A DNA stretch of 64,000 nucleotides from Perognathus longimembris pacificus (lineage: Eukaryota > Chordata > Mammalia > Rodentia > Heteromyidae), in the NCBI RefSeq assembly GCF_023159225.1, contig NC_063162.1:94878880-94942879 (forward strand), given 5' to 3'. The notes under the pieces are model-generated. The model did not search any database. It had not been told where the DNA came from and saw only the letters and a program-made list of their open reading frames with translations. Made by a program: the position numbers and the translations under genes. Shown one piece after another: positions 54,018 to 64,000 of the stretch (the first letter of the stretch is position 1; each line of letters starts with the position of its first letter).

Positions 54018-55916
54018 ATAAAGCAAATTAATATATATTTAGAATTGTTTCAACAGATATTTATTGCAGCCACCTTGAAAATTATTGAACCTGTTGTTTA
54101 GTTTATTGGAAAACAATTTGTATAATGCATATTTTGCAGAACACTTTAGATAAGGATGGCTTTTCTTTCTTGCTCACTTTCTCTCTCTTTCTTTCTTTTT
54201 ACAACTGAAATAAATCCATGGCAGGAATATCCTTTTTATTCTTTTCTTCTTTTTTTTTCCTTTTAAAAAATTGAATAGTGTGTCTCTGTAGAGAGTATCA
54301 AGTAATCCAAAGGGTATACATTAGCACTTGTCAGAACTATATTTAAAATAAACATGCTAAACATATTGAAACTTACTACCAAGTTCAAAGGAAACATAGG
54401 ACTCTAAACCCCTTATTAATGCGGGAAATTTTGTGTTTTTGAAAGGAAGTCACATTTTATTTCTCATTTAAGAATTGGACTTTGATGGCACTTTAGCCAG
54501 AACAGAGTTTTCCTAATTCATTTATTGTATCAGTTAAGTACACTATGATTAGTGAACAGTGCAAAAGAAACCTTTGTAGGTGTAAGGAATTACAATTGTT
54601 TTCTCTGCAGAATCCCAGTGTGTAATTTGCATTGAACTTTGAAAGTGGATTGTGGCTGAGTCTCGACACCTGTGGAGCTGCATATCCATTTCAGGCTACA
54701 AAGTGGTGCTCTGAAATAAATATCAGCAAGCTTGTTAAATTCTGTCAGCTGTATCATCACATTAGTGCAGGCTATTACCTTAAGGTAGAATTTAGTTCAA
54801 TTTTCTGGTGATATGTTTGCACTATAAACTTCTCTTTCTAGTGTGCAGGAAGAGATTCTGTTGCTGAGAAATTTCAGATTAAGAATATTTTAAAATTAAG
54901 AAACAGGAACTTAGTTAATGCCCCCATACATATAAAGTCTCATGTAATGTATTCTAAATGTTAGGCATTAATGTTTGTCATATCTGCTGTAATACTGGGA
55001 TGTGAAAATGTAAGGTTTTAATCATCATTGTGTATCAGACAAAAATGGAATGAAATGAATTTTTATTTTGGTAATAAGTACAGGCAACTTTGATAAGCAT
55101 GTTTTACTTTACATAATACTAGATAGTATTTAATAAGAATCTAAATTTGACAATAAATTAATTAAAAATCCTATGAAATCTTTTTGGATCTGTCGTTGCT
55201 TCGCTTGCTTTAACTATTTTCATACTAATTACTCCTAGATTTTTCAAAAGAGATTTATAGTGTTGGCTTGTGTTTCTCGCAAGCCCCCTCCAAAATACTT
55301 AATTAGCTTGTGTGTGCAAACGCAAGTGAAGGCTTGGGTAGAAATTCAAGTAGTTCAAATATCGGAATTTGAAATAGAAGAAGTGGTTAACATTAAAATG
55401 GCTTAAAACTCATTGTACTCATAGCCTGACTTATAGAACTTTAATCCCTTTGTACAACTTGTTAATAATAAAAAGAAAAATGCTCAAAACTTTCTAGTTC
55501 CTCAGAGTCAACAATAAGAACACATAATTGTTGAAATATTGCCTTTTATACATATAGATTATCATACTAAATCATAAAATGTATAGTTTATAATGAAATT
55601 AGCAGTAAAATAATAGCTAAGTTTATTTCTGAACTGAGGAATATGTTTCCTTATGCCCCAATAATAAAGCTATTTAATGTTTGCCAATGGTTCCAAGTAA
55701 GATTGCACCATTAAACTATGGCTTACAGATTCTCTTTGCTTTGTAATAGTAGTAAGTGGGCTGATTCATGTGCTTTCAAGTATTTTGAAGTAATTCAGCT
55801 TTCTTCGGTGACTCCAATATAATGTGTTGCTTTAAAAAAATATCCAACAGTATCAAAAACATTTCAGAAATAACTCTTATATCTTGTAATCTACTGGATC
55901 AAACTGATGATGCATG

Positions 55917-56336
55917 TGATAGTTTGGATGTAAAGGGTGCACTCCAAAGCTCCTGTGTTAAAGATTTGATGTCTATGGGATGTATGCAGCTGAGAGGTGA
56001 TAGGGTGATATAGGTGATAATGGGTTCCTCCATTATGGTCTTCATGCTGACTTACTATTAGGGGATAGTTGGTGGGGGGGAATATCTTATTGAGATTGTA
56101 TTTGAAGATTAATTCTTGTCCTGGCTATTCCTGTCTCTATTCTTGCTCCCTGCCATGTTGTGAGCCACTTTCTTATACGAGCTGCATGCTCCTGACTATG
56201 ATGTTTTGCCACACTTAAGTCCTTAAGCTATATTAGAATCAGTAAACCATGGATGAAAATCTCCAAAACTATGCCCGAAATAAATTCTTGTTATCTCATG
56301 TGTTTTCTTAGCACCAGAAAAGTTAACTAATGCAAT
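55917..56336 (+). repeat. Old LTR-like repeat (MaLR/ERVL type suspected)
   Basis: It begins tgatagtttggatgtaaagg, contains ctccctgccatgttgtgagc and cgaaataaattcttgttatc, and ends gttaactaatgcaa. The plan is like the repeat at 47781-48166. The TG start and a CA-like end suit an LTR; no coding region is attached. Confidence 0.6.
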
Positions 56337-58067
56337 ATGTTAAACTATATATTGTTTTTCCTTTGCCAGACTCTAAATTACTTGAGCAAACTATGAGTGG
56401 ACCATGTGCCCAGAACTATCTTAGCTTCTAAAGATATAACAAAGACAATAGAGACAAAAATCAGAAACTTTAAGGAGTTTATTTTCTACTAGAAAACATG
56501 ATAGACAGAAACATATATAAATGTGTAACAAATTAAATATACATATATATTTATAGAAACACAGATATGTAGGAAGAGAAAGAGGAATGATACTTAAGAA
56601 TGTGCTACCTGTTCCATGTACATTCCTAGAAAATGTCTAAAAGATATAAAAGGGCTAACCAGATAGATATTTTAGGAAATAGAAATCACCCTGGTTTAGG
56701 AGAATTATTAGTATGTGTTCAGGTTGACCTATAAGATCAATGTGTCTGAAATGGATGGCTGGAAGAAGAGAAGTGAGTAGATACGAAATAATCTTTAGGG
56801 ATTTGCTGGCCAATGTATACAAAATGAAATTTTACTGATTTTGAAAATATTTTTTAAAATACTTTTTAAAGGAATATTGAGCATTTTGGAATGAAAATAT
56901 AAGCTCCTCTTTCAGATATCAAGTGTTTAATGATTGCTTTAGGACACTAGTATAGTAAAAAGTTATTATTAGATTCTCTGACATTGGATTGTTCAAAATT
57001 TGTACCTGTAATTTCTTTTCCTAAAGATTACTGTTCACGATAGTTTACTCATATCAAGAGTCTCTTCCTCTAGGCCTTCAATCACAAGCATCCTTTAAGT
57101 GAGCTGAATTGCTCTTTGCTGAGGAAATGAGCTCATTCCTACCTCATAGAGGCCTATCTTCCTGTCTTCTTCTCTCCTCTCAATATGTGCCTCGTAGGTC
57201 ATTTTTATTTCCAGTATCATGATTTATGGCAAACTCTTTTCTAATCTTTTCCTATTAGACTCCCTACTTCCTGAACTGTCTAGTGTTAACACATGCACCG
57301 GCTGATGAATTCATTATAGGAGATATACTAGGTCTCAGTATCAGCTGTCATCTTTCCACTTACTCCTGGTTTCTCACGAGAAGCTCTCTAAAGTAGATAG
57401 TACAGTAGCCACCAAATCCCAAAGTGTTTGTTTGTTTGTTTTAATCTCCAACACAGATAGCTCTTTCTTACCAGAATTCAACCCGCACAAATTAAAAAAA
57501 AATGTAGCTGTCTACTAATTGCAAATACGAAACAGACAATCTCATAATAATTTTTAGTAGATGAATCAAGAACATATTGATTCCATTGACAGCAAGTTGA
57601 GAGCAACAGAGCAAAATTCTTGTACATGTCCAAAGAATGGATCCCTATTCATAAACTCAGAGACTTGCTCTTTGCAAAAGGCTTTATGTCTATACAAGTA
57701 TAAGTATTTAGTATTGATCATCAACATTTGGTATTGAACACTAAACACTGAGCAAAAGTAATTTAAACAATTTACATTAAGGTCATAAATGCCAACTTTC
57801 TTTCCTTTGGAAACTTTTCAGCAGCTCATAATAGCTTTGATGTCTTGGTCCTGATCTCTAATTTTTAAATCCAATTGAAGATAATTTCCTGAGGCATGTC
57901 AAGTTAAATTATAGCAGAGGTCAATGAATATCTGGATTCTCCTTGGTCACCATGCTTTTCATATATGGAACCTAGAGGCTTGATATAGTCACACTGTAAT
58001 TCCTAGTATCTCTTTGTTTAAAACAGTCATTTGTAGTTTTGGGTTTTTTGAGGGGGGAAGCAGTGTC

Positions 58068-58165
58068 TGTGTGTGCTGATCTTGGGGCTTGAACTCAGGG
58101 CCTGAATGCAGTTCTTGGGCTTTTATCCTCAGTGCTATCACTCTGTCACTTGAGCCACAGCTCCA

Positions 58166-58230
<65 letters not shown>

Positions 58231-58352
58231 ATGTGGTGAATTTGAGGTAAGAGTCTCACCATGCACTGCCCTTCCTGGGCTGGCTCTGATCCATGAATCT
58301 CAGCCCCCTGAGTAGCTATGATTCTAAGCATGAGTCATTGGCATCTGGCTAC
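58068..58352 (-). mobile_element. Type II SINE, antisense, expanded (GT)n inside
   Basis: ggggcttgaactcagggcct, cacttgagccacagctccat, then an uninterrupted (GT)n of 59 bases at 58171-58229, then aggtaagagtctcaccatgc and ctgagtagctatgattctaa. The microsatellite sits in the junction between the two halves, not at the tail. Confidence 0.87.
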
Positions 58353-59309
58353 TAATTTCTTTTCTATTAATCTATATTCTAAACATATATTCTAAATTTT
58401 AAAGTTCCTAGCCACACTGTGTGAAGCAATCATTTGTAGTTTTGAAGTTATATCCATTTCTTAGGAATGGTCAGAGGGTGTAGTCATGAGAGAGAAGATA
58501 CTTCTTTAAATGAATTCAGTGTAACTACTTGTAAGTGAACTGTAGTGTTAAAAAAAGTTTAATATAACTAATGAGTTCATAAAAGCATAAGAAAAAATGA
58601 GGCTGGCATAACATTAAGAGCATTGTTGATCATTCTAGACAGGTCTTTGTCAACTAGATAGCGTATGGAGACTGAAGCACAAAAGTAAACAGGTCTGTGG
58701 ATTTTGTGTAAGGAAAGGTCTGTATTCTGGAAAAGGACCTTTAAGGAACAATTCATGCCTAATGTTCATTATTTAAACCTTTTTCAACATATTGAAATCT
58801 AAAGTCTCTCTAGTAACCCCCTTTCAGGATATACTGATATTATTTATGTCCCTTGATGTCAAAGAACAAATGCATTCAAATGTAAACATAGTGAGCTTGT
58901 CATGTAGATGCCTGGGCTCCATCTAGTGGTGGAAGGTAACTGTAGGATATAAGGATTTTTCCGAAGTGTCCCTTTACTAAAAGTTATTTTACAAATAGAG
59001 TTTGGATATCGAGGGCCGTATAATTTTTCACAAATAAACTTTTTCTGTTTCTGAGTTGGGAATAAGAGTAGTCTACAAGGCAACAAACCTGAGGCTTGGA
59101 GAATGACAACAGTAGGAACACAGGAAAATAGTGTTTTCTCTGGCCATATTGGGTCACCAACAAGGTAGAATATGGAAATCAAGAACTTACTGAAGAGCTA
59201 AAGACAACATAAACAAATGCCAGAAAAGATCCTTCTGGAATTTAGGGGGCAGCCCAAGTCAGTTCTTTATGTGGTTAAAATCAGCAAATAGAAGAAATTG
59301 GGGTCTGAA

Positions 59310-59545
59310 ATTTAATTATTGTTATTTTAATAACATACATTAGTTGCATAAATGGAGTTCATTCTGACATTTCCACACATGTATAAATGTATTCCAGTCA
59401 ATCTCATTTGCCGTAATTTTCCTATAACCCTCTTCCCACTTCTTAAAAAAATTCAGAATATGTCTCAATGTCCTATTTTCACGCATGCAAGCAAGCTATA
59501 TTGACCATATTTATCCTCGTTTATCTCTCTTGTTAGCCCAACTAT
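59310..59545 (-). mobile_element. Old L1 3' end-like fragment, antisense
   Basis: catacattagttgcataaat, gagttcattctgacatttcc, acacatgtataaatg and tattgaccatatttatcctc recall rodent L1 3' UTR text of another subfamily. Weak by eye. Confidence 0.4.
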
Positions 59546-59671
59546 ACTAGAGTCTGGAATTCATCGGAAAAGAGAAAGAAAAATATATAGAGAAAGAGTT
59601 ACCTGGTACCTAGATCTAAATTCCCATATAGGGGTAGATTTCTGTTTCAGTTATAGCATATGATTTTAGTT

Positions 59672-59900
59672 AGTGCCTGTCCTGTGGCCTGAACTCAAGG
59701 TCTAAGCCATCTCTGAGATTTTTTGCAAAAGGTTAGCACTCTGCCATTTGAGCCATAGTTCGAACTCCAACGTTTTGGAGGTTTATTGGAGATAAGAATC
59801 TCATGGACTTTACTTTCCTGGCTGACTTTGAACTCTAACACTCAGATGTCAGCCTTCCGAGTAGTTACGATTATAAGCATGTGCCATCTGTATCAGGCAT
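59672..59900 (-). mobile_element. Type II SINE, antisense
   Basis: gtggcctgaactcaaggtct, tctgccatttgagccatagt, tttattggagataagaatct and cttccgagtagttacgatta are the expected blocks in order. Confidence 0.82.
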
Positions 59901-60488
59901 GCATATACCATTCTTATGATTGTTTCTTTTTTTTAAATACAAAGGCATAACTTGGTCTGAAGGCCAGTTATAGTAGCTGATCACCATTGTGAAGAGAAAA
60001 TTCACAATGATCTCCTAGAATCATTGGCCTTAACTAGTCTTATTTCACTATATTGACATTTGTAATGCAGTCATTGAAATATCTACAATAATTCTCTCTG
60101 TACAATTTCATACACAACATACAATCTTAAAGCTGGCAACAGTTTGCAAAATAAAAAGACTCATGGCATCTTGAGTTTTGAAGTTGATGCTCTCTTAGCT
60201 AGTAAAAAGTCTGTGTACTCTGCAGACACCTACCAGCAGTGAACATGAATTTAAAGCCCAGAAACACATACTTGGTAGCTTCACATTTCTGTTATGATGA
60301 TATCTCTTTTATAAAGTGCATAAAAATTGTGAAAGCACTTATACAATATACAGGGTCTCTTTTCCCATAACCAGCTGCAAAGCTGCTCTAAAGGCAAGTC
60401 AGGAGGCAGCTTTTTCTCCCTACAATGCTTCGCTCTCCAAACTGGAGAGGGAACCCAGAAGAATCTGTGCCGCTCCTAGTCATTTGGT

Positions 60489-60725
60489 GTAGAACATACC
60501 AAAATCGAGAGACACAGGGTAAAAAGACAAACAACTACAGAAGCAATACTTGCAAAACTGTTTGGTGTAAATCAACTGAACAACTCATGGGGAGGAAAGG
60601 AAAGGGGGAGGGGGAGGGGGAATGAGGGAGGAGGTAACAAACAGTACAAGCAATGTATCCAATGCCTAAAGTATGAAACTGTAATGTCTCTGTACATCAG
60701 TTTGACAATAAAATTTTTTTAAAAA
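60489..60725 (+). mobile_element. 5'-truncated L1 3' end, sense
   Basis: ataccaaaatcgagagacac, gtgtaaatcaactgaacaac, a G-rich stretch, cagtttgacaataaaa and an A-run. It is the same 3' end as the 34256-34951 piece. Confidence 0.88.
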
Positions 60726-62238
60726 AGCAAATCATATTTCACTGACTTACCTAGACATTTATGCAGTTTTCTGTAGCATAAAGTAACATATATATGATTG
60801 TTTAAACAAATAAACCACAAAAAACAACAAAATATACTACCAAAGACAATTTGAAAGATGACTACAAATCGAGAGTTCAGTAGAAATTTGAAAACGTTCT
60901 ACTTATGCATATTTGAAATATCTGGATTTCACAGTGTTTAGATTTTATGTGCTTTATATTTCCTCTTGTGTCTTTTTTTTTTTGCTAACTCTTCTTAGAA
61001 GAAAGGTAATGAGATTTATGTTCCTCGTCTACTTTCCTCCAACTCTTCTATATCAAAGAATTAGAAAACAAAACAATACAAATATAGTATGTAAGCAAAA
61101 TTTCAAATAGTCAGAATTAATTTGTCTCCGACTATTGGAATATTTTCCTAAAGTAAATTGTCTGCATCTGTTTGTGGAAACTATTCCATAAACAAAATTA
61201 TCTTACCCTGAATTTATACTATGAAAACCAGAATCATTCTGTCCTTAGAAATTTGATCAGTCTTTATGTATTGGAAAATGAAAAGAATTCTCATCACACA
61301 AGTATGCACTACTATTTAAGCATGTGAATTTAAATTCCAGGTAAGCTTGGATCTGTTCTTAAAACACACAAAATATGTATATACTTGCTACTTCTTCCTT
61401 CTTCTATACAAAAGAAGAAAATCAAAATATAGTTAATTTAGACATTATCTGTCCTCATAACTTACAGTTTTATTGTTTTTTACCCTTTCATTTTACTCCA
61501 TATTTATGCATATATTACATGCATCTTGGTATTTCCTAACTTATTTATGCAATATACGTTGATTATACATGAACTGGTGTTTGGAAAATGCTTTAATCAT
61601 TGGTATCTCACATTTTGCTTTCAGTTATATTTCTCTACAAAACAAAGAAATAAAATATTCTCTAGAATTAGTATTTTTCTTTTGAATTCCCCTAACCTTT
61701 TGCTTAGTTTATTTCCATTTCTATTTTTAAAATTCTAGAACTTATATGAAGTAGCCATATAAAGTCTGGTATGAATGCCAAAGTGAAATATAACAACTAG
61801 TTTTCTAGAGAATAATGAACAGTGTACCCACATTTCCAGAATATTCTGCCATTTATGTTACAAGAAAAAATATATTGAGAAATATCAATATTTCTTTTTT
61901 TCTATTAGTGTCTACAGATGGTTCCGGGAAAAAAAAGTCTAGATCATATCCTGTAAATATAGCAGTAATCAGTGGCTTTTGAAACAGATCTGCTGAGAGC
62001 AATGGGTTATGCTTTCAATCTCCATTCCACAGGAGGTAAATGTTGAAAGGATCAGGGTTACTAGGTAGCTTGGGCAAAAAGTAAGACTATCTAAACAAAT
62101 AAGCTAGGAATGTTGATATATGTCTGTGATTGCAGCTATATGCAACTCAGTATGAAAAAAGTGCTGAAGGCAGGCTTTATGTATGTGAGCACCTGCTTCA
62201 CAGTTGTGAGGCCTGAATTTAAGCCATAGTATCACCAC
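60726..62238. other. Intergenic, AT-rich, no feature seen
   Basis: No repeat or coding signature was recognised in this stretch. Confidence 0.5.
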
Positions 62239-62277
62239 AAAGAGAAAGAAAGAGAGAGGAGAGAGGGGGGGAGGGGC
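62239..62277. repeat. (GA)n/(GGGA)n purine-rich tract
   Basis: agagaaagaaagagagagga followed by G-rich units; a low-complexity strand-asymmetric tract. Confidence 0.85.
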
Positions 62278-62560
62278 AATTAGACAGGCAGAGGCTGACA
62301 GGCAGACAGATGGTGAGAGAAAGAGAGCATTAGGAGTGTAAATGGTTTTCAAGTTAACACTGCTAAAAGGAAAATTTTAACCAAATTTCCCTGTCCAGAA
62401 AGGTGCACTGTAGTAATGAAAATCATTTCTTCACATTTCATGACCTTCTGCATCTTTTCTCCTTAAAAAAAAAAAAAAAAGCCAGACCTCCATCCCTACC
62501 TATTCTTGTTGGAAAACAAGGTTTTCATGAACACACTTTCCAGTGACAGATCCTCATCTT

Positions 62561-63030
62561 AAAAAGATGATGCTAAGTGAAATGAACTCCATGTTATGGA
62601 AACAAGTGTTATATTACTGTTGTAATTATTTTCAACAAGCCATGTGAAACCGTAGGGGTTTATTTTTGTTGTTGTTGTTGTTCCTCTTGTATCCCCTTCC
62701 TGTGGTTGTCCCCACGCTATCACTGTATCTCTTCTGAGTAACCTGGATACTGTATATACTTGTATTAGAACTAGAAAACGAAAAGGGAATATTAAAATTG
62801 AGAGACAAAGGATAAAAAGACAAATGACTCCAAAAGCAATACTTAAGAAACCATTTGCTGTAAACCACCTGAACAACTCATAGGAGGAGAGGAAAGGCGA
62901 GGGGGGGGGGTGGGGGATGAGGGAGGAGGTAACAAATTGCACAAGAAATCTACCCACTGCCTTATGTATGAAACTATAACCCCTCTGTACATCACTTTGA
63001 CAATAACTATATAATTATTCAGAAAAAAAA
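62561..63030 (+). mobile_element. 5'-truncated L1 3' end, sense
   Basis: It starts agatgatgctaagtgaaatg and runs through cttgtatccccttcctgtgg to actttgacaataac and an A-run. A (GTT)n expansion at about 62666-62682 replaces family sequence. Flanking gatcctcat / gtatcctgat is a possible but weak duplication. Confidence 0.88.
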
Positions 63031-63041
63031 GTATCCTGATT

Positions 63042-63252
63042 GAAGCTGGCTGCCAGTGTCTCATGCCTGTAACCCTGGCTACTCAGGAGTTTAAGATCTG
63101 AGAATCACAGCTCAAACCCAGCCCAGGTACAAAAGGCCACAAGAATCTTATTTCCAATTAAGTATTGAAAAATCTAGAAGTAAAGTTGATGCTTAAATGG
63201 TAGAGCTGTAGTCTTGAACAAAAATCGTCAAGGCTCAATGCCTAGTCCCTGA
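63042..63252 (+). mobile_element. Type II SINE, sense
   Basis: gaagctggctgccagtgtct, aaccctggctactcaggagt, agttgatgcttaaatggtag and ctcaatgcctagtccctgag. It lies directly after the L1 A-run, so it may be an insertion into or beside the L1 tail. Confidence 0.82.
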
Positions 63253-63269
63253 GAAAAAAACTATCCGAA

Positions 63270-63273
<4 letters not shown>

Positions 63274-63308
<35 letters not shown>

Positions 63309-63502
63309 CAGTCCTGGGGCTTGGACTCAGGGCCTGAACACTGTCCCTGGCTTCTTTTTGCTGAAGGCTAGCACTCTGCCACTTGAGCCACAGTGCCACT
63401 TCTGGCTATTTTCTGTATATGTGGTGCCTGGGGAATTGAACCCAGGGCCTCATGTATAGGAGGCAAGCACTCTTGCCACTAGGCTATATATCCCCAGCCC
63501 CC
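63274..63502 (-). mobile_element. Type I SINE, antisense, with the longest tail in the window
   Basis: A 33-base T-run (63274-63306), then gccagtcctggggcttggac to tccccagccccc. Very close to the other type I copies. The long uninterrupted tail suggests a recent insertion. Confidence 0.93.
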
Positions 63503-64000
63503 AAAATAAAATTTTTTGTTACCATATATACTTGGAATGGGGTATATGTTAGAGTGAGAGCTAGATAAGGCTTGCTTTATTCAAACAATGCTTCAGAGTT
63601 TTCTGCAAGTGAAGACAATGTATAGGCCTCAGTAAATGCCATTTAGGTTCTATGATCAAAGTAAAATAAGAAAAACACAGACAGATTTTAGAGCTTTTGG
63701 ATTTTAAGATTCCAGATGAAAAAGTAAAAAGACTGTTTTGCTCACTTGGAATATGTTAAAGTTTATTTATATGCATACATATATAATACTTGGTGATATT
63801 TACCATTACATTTAATGATGATTGTCAATTCTCTTTCCAGTAACTACAAGGGAAATGAGGATACTTGCAAGTCTGAAATCTACCTACTTAGAAAACAAAC
63901 TTTAAGTTTTGTCCTTGTCAATCATGAAGATGGTATTAGCTGCAAGCTAATACTTCTGTCTGATTAGGTGGCAAATTCTCTGTTACAGCTTGCTATATCT

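Larger units (their letters stand above)
49787..55916. other. Intergenic, repeat-poor block
   Basis: Between the CTG tract and the LTR-like repeat only one L1-like piece, one (GT)n and one SINE were found. The stretches 52.0-53.8 kb and 54.3-55.9 kb hold no recognised repeat. No coding frame with family resemblance was seen. Confidence 0.5.

Noticed and set aside
62559..62957. 132-codon - strand frame, similar to frames at 8498-8722 and 34701-34889
   Set aside because: The similarity between these frames arises because all are antisense reads of the same L1 3' UTR, not a gene family.

Overview
This is a mammalian nuclear genomic window, AT-rich and mostly intronic or intergenic. The intact gene I can support is the 3' part of AGMO (alkylglycerol monooxygenase, formerly TMEM195) on the + strand. 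Eight coding exons with canonical GT-AG boundaries lie at 2165-2231, 4533-4598, 4687-4766, 10079-10213, 12021-12137, 20458-20540, 21063-21168 and 21753-21875. They join into one open frame of 258 residues plus a stop. The first five or so coding exons lie upstream of this window. AGMO is the membrane-bound, tetrahydropterin-dependent enzyme that cleaves the ether bond of alkylglycerols. The third histidine box (HHRVHH) is in the first exon seen here.

The repeat content points to a rodent. Tens of SINE copies belong to two related dimeric families. Type I has an ID-like, tRNA-derived left half. Type II has a 7SL/B1-like left half. Both carry the same second tRNA-like right half. A classical ID monomer and a rodent-style L1 with many 5'-truncated 3' ends are also present. 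From memory of such elements I would guess Castorimorpha (kangaroo rats, pocket mice and relatives), but that is inference.

Layout: 1-21875 holds AGMO introns and exons. Within the introns are a triple-nested transposon stack (8262-9347), several SINEs with target-site duplications (TSDs), a striking AT/GT palindrome pair (11691-11778) and a broken RPS28 processed pseudogene (18013-18215). From 21876 to about 23 kb is the AGMO 3' UTR and flank. From 25.7 to 31.7 kb is a long antisense L1 with recognisable 5' UTR, ORF1 and ORF2, but with part of the endonuclease and reverse transcriptase regions deleted. From 33.6 to 34.95 kb is a second L1 insertion with an internal inversion (twin priming) and a clear TSD. 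From 35 to 64 kb is intergenic DNA with SINEs, old LTR-like repeats, microsatellites (including an interrupted CTG tract at 49.72 kb) and repeat-poor stretches, notably 52-53.8 kb and 54.3-55.9 kb. In human the region 3' of AGMO is a gene-poor interval towards DGKB, and nothing here contradicts that.

I found no CRISPR array, operon, prophage or other novel molecular system. The best second-look items are the insertion histories that can be read base by base and the unusual AGMO C-terminus.
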